Below, piece by piece: positions 37,013 to 45,988 of a DNA stretch of 64,000 nucleotides. Source of the DNA: Mucilaginibacter rubeus (lineage in GTDB: Bacteria; Bacteroidota; Bacteroidia; Sphingobacteriales; Sphingobacteriaceae); assembly GCF_003286415.2 (NCBI RefSeq), contig NZ_CP043450.1, positions 496,001 to 560,000 of the forward strand, given 5' to 3'. The notes beneath the pieces were generated by a model, which worked only from the letters and a program-made list of their open reading frames with translations, searched no databases and was not told the origin of the DNA. Every line of letters starts with the position of its first letter. The first letter of the stretch is position 1. Made by a program: the position numbers and the translations under genes.

Positions 37013-39769
37013 ATGAGAAGGTTGCTCGCACATATCAGTTTGGCTGTGGCGGTTATGTTAACCTGCCTGGGCAATTGCTATGCAGATGCCCGTATCGGTT
37101 TGCAAAACTTGAAATGCGAAATGCTGAACAACCCTTTAGGCATCGGCACTAATAAACCACGGTTAAGCTGGCAGATCATAAGCGATGTCCGTAACACCAG
37201 GCAGATAGCTTATCAAATTATAGTAGCCTCAACTCCCGAAAAACTAACAGCCGGGCAGGGCGATCTGTGGGATTCGCGCAAAGTAAATTCTGCTGAATCC
37301 ATCATGATCAGCTACGCGGGCAAGCCCCTCGTGAGTCGTGCAGTATGTTACTGGAAAGTAAGGGTTTGGACAAACAACGGTGCCAGTGCCTGGAGCCAAC
37401 CGGCTAAATGGAGCGTTGGACTTTTAAATCCTGCCGACTGGAAAGCCAGATGGATAGGCTGTGATCGTGGATTTGCCTGGGATAGTGTTTCCAAGTTTTC
37501 ACGCCTTTCGGCCCGGTATTATCGCCGAGGGTTTAGTTTGAATAAAGCTATTAAACAGGCTACAGCCTACATAGTTGGCTTAGGGCATTACGAGTTATAT
37601 GTAAACGGCCAAATCATCGGCGACCAGGTTTTGGCCGAAGCACCTACCGACTACACCCAATCCGTTAAGTACAATACTTTTGATGTTACAGGCTATTTGA
37701 AACAGGGAGGTAATGCCATAGGAACGGTATTGGGCAACGGCAGGTATTTTACCATGCGGCCAAAATATAAACCTAAAAAGATCAAGGAATTTGGTTTCCC
37801 AAAAATGCTGCTTCAACTGGAGGTAGAATATACAGATGGAACAAAGCAAACTATCATAAGCGATAACAGTTGGCATTTTACCGCTGATGGCCCTATCCGC
37901 ACCAATAACGAATATGACGGTGAGGAATACGATGCTACCAAAGAATTTTCGGGATGGAATACTCCTGGTTTTGATGACAGCCAATGGCTTAAAGCCGAAC
38001 TGGTGCAGGCCCCCGGTGGGAAGCTCGGCGCGCAAATGAATGAGCCGATCAGGGTGATGGATACGGTTAAACCTGTTAGCATCAGTCAGCTTAAAAAAGA
38101 TGTGTGGATCCTGGATATGGGACAAAACATGGCGGGCTGGATCCAAATGCGTGTAAAGGGTACCCGGGGTGATAAAGTAACGCTCCGTTATGCAGAAACG
38201 CTGCAGCCCAACAATGAACTTTACGTAGCTAACCTTCGCGATGCCAAGGTAACCGATGTTTATACCCTGAAAGGCGGGGCGGAAGAAACCTGGCACCCGG
38301 TATTTGTGTACCATGGTTTCAGGTATGTAGAAATCAGCGGGTATCCCGGTAAGCCTGAATTAGCCGATTTTGAGGGGCAGGTGGTTTACGATGCCTTGCC
38401 AACCATCGGTAGTTTTGAAACATCTGACGCTATCGTCAACAAGATCTACCACAATGCTTATTGGGGGATCCTGAGCAATTACAAAGGTATGCCCGTAGAT
38501 TGCCCGCAGCGCAACGAACGGATGCCATGGCTTGGTGACAGGGCGGTAGGCTCGCTTGGCGAAAGCTTTGTGTTTGCCAACGGTAATTTCTACGCCAAAT
38601 GGCTGGATGATATTGCACAATCGCAAACCCTGGTGGGCGCTATCCCGGATGTAGCGCCCGCTTACTGGAATTATTACAGCGATAACATGACCTGGCCCGG
38701 CACTTATATCCTGGTGGCCGATATGCTTTACCGCCAGTTTGCCGATAAAGCGCCTATTGAAAAGCATTATGCCTCCATGAAAAAATGGATGGATTATATG
38801 CGGGTTAAGTACATGAAGAACAACATCATCATCAAAGATAAATACGGTGATTGGTGCGTACCGCCGGAATCACTTGAACTGATCCACGCCAAAGATTCAT
38901 CACTGAATACAGACGGACAACTGATTGCCACTGCCTATTACTATCATTTATCAGGTTTGATGGAAAAGTTCGCGACAATGCTACACAAACCTGCTGATGC
39001 ACAGTTTTTTGCTGTCATAAAGCAAGCCGTAGCTAAAGCTTTTAATGATAAATATTTTGATCAACCTACATCGAAATACAGTAACAATACAGTAACAGCC
39101 AACCTGCTGCCATTGTATTTCGGGATCACGCCATCGGCGAATAAACAAGCGGTATTTAAAAATATAGTGGCCAAGATCAACGAGGCGCATGATCATATCA
39201 GTACCGGTGTAATCGGCACCCAATGGCTCATGCGCGGACTTGCCGAGTTTGGCCGCCCCGATCTGGCCTGGAAAATTGCATCTAATACCACTTACCCAAG
39301 CTGGGGCTATATGGCCGAGAGGGGCGCTACTACCATCTGGGAATTATGGAATGGCGATACTGCCAACCCGGCTATGAATTCACGTAATCACATTATGCTG
39401 CTGGGCGATCTGATCACTTGGTTTTACCAGGACGTAGCCGGCATAAAAACGGCTAACGCCGGCTTTAAGCAACTGGTGATGCAACCGGCTATTATCAAAG
39501 GGTTGGATAGTGTTAACGCTTCGTACCAAACCGCCTATGGCCTTATAAAAAGCAGTTATACCAATACTAAAAGCAGTTTTAACTGGCATGTTACCGTACC
39601 GCCAAACAGTTCGGCGTTGGTTTATGTGCCTGCAAAAAACACGGATGCAGTCACCGAGGGCGGAAAGAAGGTATCGGCCATAAAAGATATTAAACCTGTA
39701 AAAATGGAGAATGGGAGAGCGATACTCAGCATAGGTTCGGGCGATTATGATTTTGAAGTAAAATATTAA
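37013..39769 (+). CDS. GH78 alpha-L-rhamnosidase (second of three)
   Basis: This 918-residue exported enzyme has the full GH78 layout: a fibronectin-like domain (PRLSWQIISDVRN, YWKVRVWTN), a jelly roll (YIVGLGHYELYVNGQIIGD), a second sandwich (DMGQNMAGW), the (alpha/alpha)6 barrel with DCPQRNERMPWLGD (D496, E502) and ATTIWELWNG (base E777), and a C-terminal sandwich ending DYDFEVKY. This motif set is the most canonical of the three GH78 proteins here. It cleaves alpha-L-rhamnosides, probably from rhamnogalacturonan fragments. The gap to the preceding GH2 is 3 bp and to the following DUF3826 gene 12 bp, so the three are almost surely one transcript. Confidence 0.95.
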   Translation: MRRLLAHISLAVAVMLTCLGNCYADARIGLQNLKCEMLNNPLGIGTNKPRLSWQIISDVRNTRQIAYQIIVASTPEKLTAGQGDLWDSRKVNSAESIMISYAGKPLVSRAVCYWKVRVWTNNGASAWSQPAKWSVGLLNPADWKARWIGCDRGFAWDSVSKFSRLSARYYRRGFSLNKAIKQATAYIVGLGHYELYVNGQIIGDQVLAEAPTDYTQSVKYNTFDVTGYLKQGGNAIGTVLGNGRYFTMRPKYKPKKIKEFGFPKMLLQLEVEYTDGTKQTIISDNSWHFTADGPIRTNNEYDGEEYDATKEFSGWNTPGFDDSQWLKAELVQAPGGKLGAQMNEPIRVMDTVKPVSISQLKKDVWILDMGQNMAGWIQMRVKGTRGDKVTLRYAETLQPNNELYVANLRDAKVTDVYTLKGGAEETWHPVFVYHGFRYVEISGYPGKPELADFEGQVVYDALPTIGSFETSDAIVNKIYHNAYWGILSNYKGMPVDCPQRNERMPWLGDRAVGSLGESFVFANGNFYAKWLDDIAQSQTLVGAIPDVAPAYWNYYSDNMTWPGTYILVADMLYRQFADKAPIEKHYASMKKWMDYMRVKYMKNNIIIKDKYGDWCVPPESLELIHAKDSSLNTDGQLIATAYYYHLSGLMEKFATMLHKPADAQFFAVIKQAVAKAFNDKYFDQPTSKYSNNTVTANLLPLYFGITPSANKQAVFKNIVAKINEAHDHISTGVIGTQWLMRGLAEFGRPDLAWKIASNTTYPSWGYMAERGATTIWELWNGDTANPAMNSRNHIMLLGDLITWFYQDVAGIKTANAGFKQLVMQPAIIKGLDSVNASYQTAYGLIKSSYTNTKSSFNWHVTVPPNSSALVYVPAKNTDAVTEGGKKVSAIKDIKPVKMENGRAILSIGSGDYDFEVKY

Positions 39770-39781
39770 AGCAACATCGAT

Positions 39782-40507
39782 ATGAAAAAATTAAACATGG
39801 CGGGTGCTATGCTAATAGCCTTATTAGCGCTGGCGGGTACGTTGAAAGCCCAGGAGCAACAGGTAACTAAAGCAGTCCCATCTCCCGAAGCCCAGGCCAA
39901 AGCCGATGCTGAGGTTGAAAAGAAAGCTACGGATTGGGTTGCCTCATTATCGCTTACCGATACAGCAAAGGCTACCCGCGTAAAAAATGTGATAGCAACC
40001 CACCTCAAAGCCATCCGCGATTGGAACAATACCCATTCCTATGAATCAGTTCCGGCAGGTATTGATCCGGCTACGGGTAAAACTTTGAGCACCATGGACA
40101 GGCAGATCATCATTAATTCATCGCTGCCAAAATCGGTACACGAAAACCTGATGACTGGTTTGCATAACGACCTGACCGAAGAGCAGGTTGAAACCGTGCT
40201 TGATAAATACACCATTGGTAAAGTAGCTTTTACGCTGGCTGGTTATAAGTCTATTATCCCCGACCTGACACCGGTTGAAGAAGCTGCAATCCTCGCTAAC
40301 CTGAAGCAAGCCCGCGAACAGGCAGTCGATTTTAAGAATATCAAGCAGGTATCGGCCATTTTCGAGATTTACAAAACCAAAAACGAACAATACCTCAACA
40401 GCAACGGCCGCAATTGGCACAAACTATACGGCGATTATACCAAAGCAATCATCGCAAAAAAGGCTGCTGACAAAGTTGCAAAAGATAAGGCTGCCACTCA
40501 AAAATAA
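39782..40507 (+). CDS. DUF3826 family exported protein (second copy)
   Basis: This 241-residue protein has a signal peptide ending LKAQ, a helical charged body and a lysine/alanine-rich tail (KKAADKVAKDKAATQK). It shares the DUF3826 plan with the protein at 17552: TDTAKATRVKNVIATH matches TDSVKFKKVRDIVVAQ, LTEEQVETVLDKYT matches LSADEVDKIKDGMT, LTPVEEAAILANLKQAREQA matches LTEDQKSKIKGWLLEARENA (in pieces), and both end with an N-x-Y-L motif. No catalytic residues are evident. It is embedded between a GH78 and an Asp-box propeller with 4-12 bp gaps, so it is expressed with them. The function is unknown; a periplasmic binding or chaperone-like role is speculation. Confidence 0.85.
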   Translation: MKKLNMAGAMLIALLALAGTLKAQEQQVTKAVPSPEAQAKADAEVEKKATDWVASLSLTDTAKATRVKNVIATHLKAIRDWNNTHSYESVPAGIDPATGKTLSTMDRQIIINSSLPKSVHENLMTGLHNDLTEEQVETVLDKYTIGKVAFTLAGYKSIIPDLTPVEEAAILANLKQAREQAVDFKNIKQVSAIFEIYKTKNEQYLNSNGRNWHKLYGDYTKAIIAKKAADKVAKDKAATQK

Positions 40508-40511
40508 TGTT

Positions 40512-41645
40512 ATGATGTTAAAAAAGATCTTGTTCGCCGGAGCGGTAAGCTGCTTATTCATGATCAATGCTATTGCCCAAAATCCCTGGCGTAAGGGCAT
40601 TGTGAAGGACGAGTTTATATACGATAAAGCACCATACCCTGAATGTCACGCTGCAACGATAGCCGAAACGCCGACCGGCCTTGTAGCCTCATGGTTTGGC
40701 GGCACCAAGGAGCGTAACCCCGATGTATGTATCTGGGTAAGCCGTTTTGTTGGCGGTAAATGGACTGAGAGTATCAACGTAGCCAACGGCATCCAGAATG
40801 ATACTTTACGCTACGCCTGCTGGAACCCGGTATTGTACCAGGTACCAAAAGGCGAATTGCAGCTCTATTATAAAATAGGCCCAAGCCCGGCAAAATGGAA
40901 AGGCTTTGTAAAAACATCAAAAGATGGCGGCATCACCTGGTCGGAGCAAAAGGCTTTGCCCGAGGGCTTTTTAGGCCCAATCAAAAACAAGCCGGTATTG
41001 TTTAAAAACGGCATGCTGTTGAGTCCGGTGAGTACCGAAGGTAAGGCCTGGCAGGTTCATTTTGAAGCCACCAAAGATTTTGGGGAAAACTGGACAATGA
41101 TAGGCCCTATCAGTGATGGCAAAGATTTGAAAGCCATACAGCCCAGTATTTTAACTTATAAGGATGGCAGGCTACAGGCGCTTTGCAGGAGCCAGAACCG
41201 GGCGATATTAAGCACTTGGTCTAAAGATGGCGGGCAAACATGGTCGCCTTTGGAAAAGACAAATCTGCCAAATAACAACTCCGGTACCGACGCTGTGACC
41301 TTGAAAGATGGTCGGCAACTATTGGTTTACAACCATGTTTTGCCGCCGGGCAATCTGGCTAAAGGTGCCCGTACGCCTTTGAATGTAGCTGTTTCTAAAG
41401 ATGGCATTACGTGGTATGCGGCTTTGATCCTTGAAGATTCGCCAATCAGTCAGTATTCCTATCCATCGGTTATTCAAACCTCTGATGGAATGGTACATGT
41501 GGTTTACACCTGGCGCAGGCAAAAGATAAAGCATGTAGTTATTGATCCTTCAAAGTTGGAGCTGAAAAAAATAAAGGATGGCATTTGGCCTAAGGTGGAG
41601 GGGTATACGCCTCAGGTACCGACAGGAGAAACCAAGGATTTGTAA
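40512..41645 (+). CDS. Secreted Asp-box sialidase-like beta-propeller (second)
   Basis: The start is ATG 40512 (or the next codon, 40515), which opens a signal peptide ending AIAQ; the longer frame overlaps the DUF3826 gene. The 378 residues form a BNR_2-type six-bladed propeller: HAATIAETPTGLVASWFGG in blade 1, three Asp-boxes (SKDGGITWSE, SKDGGQTWSP, SKDGITWYA) and YPSVIQTSDGMVHVVYTWRR late. Members are annotated as exo-sialidases but few are tested. In a pectin locus the substrate could be a Kdo- or Dha-like acid, or the protein may act on terminal rhamnose-glucuronate as known propeller lyases do; both are inference. A family B repeat follows the stop. Confidence 0.82.
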   Translation: MMLKKILFAGAVSCLFMINAIAQNPWRKGIVKDEFIYDKAPYPECHAATIAETPTGLVASWFGGTKERNPDVCIWVSRFVGGKWTESINVANGIQNDTLRYACWNPVLYQVPKGELQLYYKIGPSPAKWKGFVKTSKDGGITWSEQKALPEGFLGPIKNKPVLFKNGMLLSPVSTEGKAWQVHFEATKDFGENWTMIGPISDGKDLKAIQPSILTYKDGRLQALCRSQNRAILSTWSKDGGQTWSPLEKTNLPNNNSGTDAVTLKDGRQLLVYNHVLPPGNLAKGARTPLNVAVSKDGITWYAALILEDSPISQYSYPSVIQTSDGMVHVVYTWRRQKIKHVVIDPSKLELKKIKDGIWPKVEGYTPQVPTGETKDL

Positions 41646-41650
41646 ACAAT

Positions 41651-41734
41651 AACGTCATTGCGAGGTACGAAGCAATCCCAAATTGTACAGAGCGGATTTG
41701 CAAATAGGGGATTGCTTCGTACCTCGCAATGACG
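41651..41734. repeat. Palindromic repeat, family B, copy 2
   Basis: The arms ACGTCATTGCGAGGTACGAAG... (41652-41679) and their complement (41708-41734) equal those of 16028-16124. The loop ACAGAGCGGATTT is the reverse complement of the loop of copy 1 with one change, so the two copies are in opposite orientation. It fills most of the 121-bp gap before the esterase gene. Confidence 0.88.
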
Positions 41735-41766
41735 CTGTTTAAGATTGCTTTAACAAAAAATAAACA

Positions 41767-43167
41767 ATGAAAAAACTGATCTATATACTGGTAACCTGCT
41801 TTATAGCAATGAGCTTTGTCGCCCATGCGCAGCAAACTACCGATGCCATGTACAGGAAAACGCTGAAGGAGGTGCTTGATGAAGTGCAGGACAAATACCA
41901 TGTAAAGATCAAATACACTGCCGCCCAGGTTGATGGTAAATGGGTTAACTACGCGCAATGGCGTTTCAGGCCCAATGTGGATACCACGCTGGCCAATATC
42001 CTTACCCCGCTCGATCTGAAAGTGAATAAAGAGGCTCCCGGCAGGTATAAGCTCAAAGAATATGAATACTTCCGCTGGGCGATAAGCGACGGCTGGAAAG
42101 AGCTTGACAGGATAGCCGCCCAGTACCACGATCGTGATACCTGGGAACAACGCAAGGCCATACTAAAGCCCGAGCTTTACAAAGCTTTGGAATTATCACC
42201 TTTGCCTGCCAAGCCTGCATCAAAACCAATCATTACCTCTAAAAGAACCTTTGATGGTTATACGGTTGAGAATATCGCTATTGAAATACTGCCGGGCTTG
42301 TACATCAATGGTTCGCTGTACAAACCGTTAAAAATTAAGGGTAAAATACCGGTGATACTGAGTCCTGACGGACACTGGGAGCATCAGCGTTACCGTGCCG
42401 ATTGCCAGATCCGTTGTGCGTCGCTGGCGCGGATGGGGGCGATGGCCTACAGTTATGATCTTTTTGCCTGGGGCGAATCCTTGCTGCAATTTAAAGACGA
42501 AGATCATCGCCGTAGTCTGGCACAAACCATTCAGGCACTTGGCGCTATCCGGATATTGGATTATGTGCTTTCACTTAAAGAAACCGACTCTGAACGGGTA
42601 GGCATCAGCGGCGGTTCGGGTGGCGGCAGTCATACCGTTTTAATGACAGCCCTGGATGACCGGATCAAATTGAGCGCCCCGGTGGTGTCGGTGTCATCTT
42701 ATTTTTATGGGGGATGCCCTTGCGAAAGCGGCATGCCTATCCATCAATGCGGCAACGGAACCGATAATGTAGAACTGGCCGCTATGGCAGCGCCAAGACC
42801 TCAATTGCTGATCTCGGACGGGCAGGACTGGACAGCCAATATGCCTGAACATGATTTTCCATACCTCCAAAAAATGTACGGTTATTACGGCGTTGCAGAT
42901 AAAGTAGAGAATGTACACCTGCCCAACGAAGGGCATGATTTCGGGCCATCAAAAAGGGCAGCGTTGTATGCTTTCGTAGCTAAAAACTTCCGGTTAGATC
43001 TTAATAAGATCAAAGACGGCAGCGGCAATTTCGATGACAAAAAGGTCACAATACAAAAAGAACCTGCCATGTATGTATTTGGTGATAAAGGCGAAAACCT
43101 CCCGGCCAATGCCATAAAAGGATTTGATCAGTTAGAGAAAGTATTTGCGCAGTCAATAAAAAAATAA
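41767..43167 (+). CDS. Exported alpha/beta-hydrolase (acetylxylan-esterase-like) with N-terminal STN-like domain
   Basis: This is a 466-residue protein with signal peptide ending AHAQ. Residues ~30-100 (TLKEVLDEVQDKYHVKIKY, VDTTLANILTPLDLKV, GRYKLKEY) have the pattern of the secretin/TonB short N-terminal (STN) domain. Residues ~150-430 are an alpha/beta-hydrolase: oxyanion region ILSPDGHWEHQRY, nucleophile elbow GISGGSGGGSH with S284, acid D351 or D354 in ISDGQDW and H390 in NEGHDFG. This resembles Bacteroidota acetyl- or methyl-esterases that de-esterify pectin or xylan. The cysteine-rich YGGCPCESGMP loop near residue 325 is unusual. It is followed 3 bp later by an exported TIM-barrel isomerase-like gene. 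Confidence 0.82.
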   Translation: MKKLIYILVTCFIAMSFVAHAQQTTDAMYRKTLKEVLDEVQDKYHVKIKYTAAQVDGKWVNYAQWRFRPNVDTTLANILTPLDLKVNKEAPGRYKLKEYEYFRWAISDGWKELDRIAAQYHDRDTWEQRKAILKPELYKALELSPLPAKPASKPIITSKRTFDGYTVENIAIEILPGLYINGSLYKPLKIKGKIPVILSPDGHWEHQRYRADCQIRCASLARMGAMAYSYDLFAWGESLLQFKDEDHRRSLAQTIQALGAIRILDYVLSLKETDSERVGISGGSGGGSHTVLMTALDDRIKLSAPVVSVSSYFYGGCPCESGMPIHQCGNGTDNVELAAMAAPRPQLLISDGQDWTANMPEHDFPYLQKMYGYYGVADKVENVHLPNEGHDFGPSKRAALYAFVAKNFRLDLNKIKDGSGNFDDKKVTIQKEPAMYVFGDKGENLPANAIKGFDQLEKVFAQSIKK

Positions 43168-43170
43168 GAT

Positions 43171-44055
43171 ATGAAATACAGGTTGATATCAGGTTTTTGG
43201 ATAGGGTTAATGGTTTGCGCCTTTGACTTGCCGTCGGTTGCTCAAACCACCTCAAAACAGCGTTATAAAGTTGCGGTGGTTGATTTGATGATCCTTAAAC
43301 GGCAAAAGCCGGGTGCCTTTCAGTTGGCTAAAGACATCGGTGCTGATGGGGTTGAAGTTGATATGGGCGGCCTTGGCGACCGGGAAACTTTTGATAACCA
43401 ACTGGCCAATGATTCGATCAGAAAAGTGTTTTTGAGCAAGGCGAAAGAGCTGAATCTCGAAATCCCATCTATAGGCATGACCGGCTTCTTCGCCCAATCA
43501 TTTGCCGAACGGCCAACAGCAATTAAAGCCGTTACCGATGGTGTCAAGACCATGAAGCAAATGGGTGTTAAAGTTGGCTTTTTGCCTATGGGCGTAAAAG
43601 GCGACCTGGTGAAATTTCCTGAATTGCGACCGAATATAGTTTCCCGCCTGAAAGAGGTAGGCAAGATAGCCGAAAAAGCGGGTGTGGTAATTGGTATTGA
43701 AACGGCGTTAGATGCCAAGGGCGAGTTGCAGCTCTTGAAAGATATAGGCTCGCCGGCTATCAAAAGCTATTTCAATTTTGAAAACGCCATCAGGAACGGT
43801 CGCGATCTGGATAAGGAGTTGAAAATATTGGGTAAAACCAACATTATTCAAATCCATTGCACCAATGACGATGGCGTTTGGCTGCAAAATGATCCTAAAA
43901 TCAACATGGAGCATGTAAAAGCCACTTTAGACAAAATGGGCTGGTCGGGTTGGTTGGTGATTGAACGATCGCGCGATGCAAAAGACCCGCATAACGTGAA
44001 GTGGAATTTCAGCGCGAACACCACCTATGTAAAATCAATTTTTCAGGCTAATTAA
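43171..44055 (+). CDS. Exported sugar phosphate isomerase/epimerase-like TIM-barrel protein
   Basis: This is a 294-residue protein of the xylose isomerase-like/AP endonuclease 2 superfamily: AKDIGADGVEVDMGGLG near 50-66, IPSIGMTGFFAQ, AEKAGVVIGIETAL with the strand-5 Glu, IQIHCTNDDG and GWLVIERSRD with the last Glu. These positions carry the metal-binding Glu, Asp, His and Glu of the superfamily. An N-terminal segment ending in SVAQ looks like a signal peptide, so it probably acts in the periplasm, where sugar phosphates are not expected; a free sugar or uronate is more likely. It sits between an esterase (3 bp) and a beta-helix glycosidase (10 bp). The substrate is unknown. Confidence 0.82.
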   Translation: MKYRLISGFWIGLMVCAFDLPSVAQTTSKQRYKVAVVDLMILKRQKPGAFQLAKDIGADGVEVDMGGLGDRETFDNQLANDSIRKVFLSKAKELNLEIPSIGMTGFFAQSFAERPTAIKAVTDGVKTMKQMGVKVGFLPMGVKGDLVKFPELRPNIVSRLKEVGKIAEKAGVVIGIETALDAKGELQLLKDIGSPAIKSYFNFENAIRNGRDLDKELKILGKTNIIQIHCTNDDGVWLQNDPKINMEHVKATLDKMGWSGWLVIERSRDAKDPHNVKWNFSANTTYVKSIFQAN

Positions 44056-44065
44056 TAAAACGTAA

Positions 44066-45988
44066 ATGAGCATCCGCCGCATCATTGTTTTGGTATTTCT
44101 GTTAAATGTTATTTTGACAGGCAGCCTTTTTGCGGCCGAAATCTGGGTATCACCCCAGGGTTCAGATACCAACACCGGTACCCGAGAACAGCCGCTGGCC
44201 ACCGTAGTCATGGCCATAAGGAAAGCCCGTGAACTGAGGCGCTTAAATGACGCGTCGGTAAAAGGCGGCATTTATATCAGGGTAGCTGCCGGAGTTTACT
44301 ATTTAAATGAGCCGTTATTTATTCGCCCGGAAGATTCGGGTACTGCCGATAGCCCGACCGTTATTGAGGGCGAGGGCATTGGTAAAGCTATTTTAAGCGG
44401 CGGTATCAAAGTAAATGGTTGGCATAAAGTAAACAACAAAATCCCCGGCTTGCCTGCGGAAGCCAAAGGTAAAGTTTGGGTTGCCGATGGCCCCGTAATC
44501 GGCGATGAGCCAGTGCAATTCAGGCAGCTTTGGGTGAACAACGAAAAGGCTGTTCGTGCCCGGGATACCGAAGCGCCATTGATGAACCGCATCCTTTCCT
44601 GGGATCATAAAACTCAGACTTGCGTAATTCCATGGTCGGCTTCGGTAGATACCTCTCATCTCAAGGGGATGGATATGTTTATTCACCAGTGGTGGGCCAT
44701 TGCCATTTTACGGGTTAAGGCTGTTAAAGCGATGGGTGATAGCGCCCGCTTATCATTTTATCAGCCCGAAAGCCGTATCCAGTCAGAGCACCCCTGGCCC
44801 GCGCCCTGGATCTCCAAAAAAACAGGTAATTCAGCTTTTTATCTCAGCAATGCTATCAGCTTTTTAAATAAGCCCGGCGAATGGTACCATGACCGCAGGA
44901 CTAACAAAATTTACTACATCTCCCGCAAGGGAGAAGATCTGCAAACGGCCACGGCAACAGTCCCTCAATTGGAAACCCTGGTTAAAATGCAGGGGACTAT
45001 TGATAACCCGGTTAATTACGTCAGCTTTAAAAATCTCAGTTTTGAACATAGTAGCTGGCTTCGCCCTTCAAAAGAAGGCTTGGTACCGCACCAGGCGGGA
45101 ATGTATATGCTGGACGCCTACAAGCTGAAGATCCCCGGAACACCGGATAAGAAAGGACTGGAAAACCAGGCATGGGTAGGCCGGCCAAAGGCTGCCGTGG
45201 AGGTGGCTTACGCTTCGCATATCAACTTCGATGGTTGTGGTTTTGAACACATGGCCTCAACCGGCTTAGATTTTCAGCGTGGCACACATAATAATGTGGT
45301 TAAAGGCAGTCTCTTTAAAGATATTGGCGGTACGGCGGTACTTGACGGCGTATATTCTGACGAAGCACAGGAAGTGCATTTGCCCTATAACCCAGGCGAT
45401 AAACGGGAGATCTGCACCTATGATACCGTCACCAACAATTTAATCACCGACGCTACCAACGAAGATTGGGGCTGTGTGGGCATTGGCGCGGGTTATGTTA
45501 AAGGCATCAGCATAACCCACAACGAGGTTTGCGACATAAACTATACCGGCATAAGCATGGGCTGGGGCTGGACCAAAACCGTTAACGCCATGAGTGATAA
45601 TCGCATCGCGGCTAATAAAATTCATCACTACGCCCGCAATATGTATGATGTGGCGGCTATCTATACGCTATCTGCGCAGCCCGGTTCGGTTATCAGTGAT
45701 AACTATGTGGATAGCATTTATAAAGCCCCTTACGCGCATGATCCGCAGCATTGGTTTTACCTGTACACTGATGAGGGATCGTCATACATCACCCTAAAAA
45801 ATAACTGGTGCCCGGCAGATAAATTTTTGAAAAATGCCAATGGCCCCGGCAATGTCTGGGAAAATAATGGTCCGCAGGTTGATGCTGCCATAAAGAATGC
45901 CGCGGGGCTGGAAGTACCTTATAGATATCTGCTTAAATACAAATCGATAAACAGGGACAATTGGCCCATTAATTATAAAACAGAATGA
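44066..45988 (+). CDS. GH141-type right-handed beta-helix glycosidase
   Basis: This 640-residue exported protein starts its mature part with AEIWVSPQGSDTNTGTREQP, the opening of parallel beta-helix carbohydrate enzymes. The rest follows the GH141 plan (alpha-L-fucosidase BT1002 of the rhamnogalacturonan II system): QFRQLWVNNEKAVRARD, a jelly-roll inserted early (WYHDRRTNKIYYIS), helix coils with GCGFEHMASTGLDF, NEDWGCVGIGAG, NYTGISMGWGWTK and YDVAAIYTLSAQPGS with the conserved acidic positions. It would release alpha-L-fucose or a related deoxy sugar; some GH141 members are xylanases. Its last 4 bp (ATGA) overlap the next gene. The family call rests on overall pattern and gene context. Confidence 0.82.
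   Translation: MSIRRIIVLVFLLNVILTGSLFAAEIWVSPQGSDTNTGTREQPLATVVMAIRKARELRRLNDASVKGGIYIRVAAGVYYLNEPLFIRPEDSGTADSPTVIEGEGIGKAILSGGIKVNGWHKVNNKIPGLPAEAKGKVWVADGPVIGDEPVQFRQLWVNNEKAVRARDTEAPLMNRILSWDHKTQTCVIPWSASVDTSHLKGMDMFIHQWWAIAILRVKAVKAMGDSARLSFYQPESRIQSEHPWPAPWISKKTGNSAFYLSNAISFLNKPGEWYHDRRTNKIYYISRKGEDLQTATATVPQLETLVKMQGTIDNPVNYVSFKNLSFEHSSWLRPSKEGLVPHQAGMYMLDAYKLKIPGTPDKKGLENQAWVGRPKAAVEVAYASHINFDGCGFEHMASTGLDFQRGTHNNVVKGSLFKDIGGTAVLDGVYSDEAQEVHLPYNPGDKREICTYDTVTNNLITDATNEDWGCVGIGAGYVKGISITHNEVCDINYTGISMGWGWTKTVNAMSDNRIAANKIHHYARNMYDVAAIYTLSAQPGSVISDNYVDSIYKAPYAHDPQHWFYLYTDEGSSYITLKNNWCPADKFLKNANGPGNVWENNGPQVDAAIKNAAGLEVPYRYLLKYKSINRDNWPINYKTE

Noticed and set aside
37595..38314. Reverse-strand ORF of 239 residues
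   Set aside because: It is antisense within a well-supported GH78 gene and resembles no family; long shadow frames are common in this codon usage.
43171..44055. DNA repair AP endonuclease
   Set aside because: It shares the TIM-barrel superfamily, but the signal peptide and PUL context point to a sugar-active relative.
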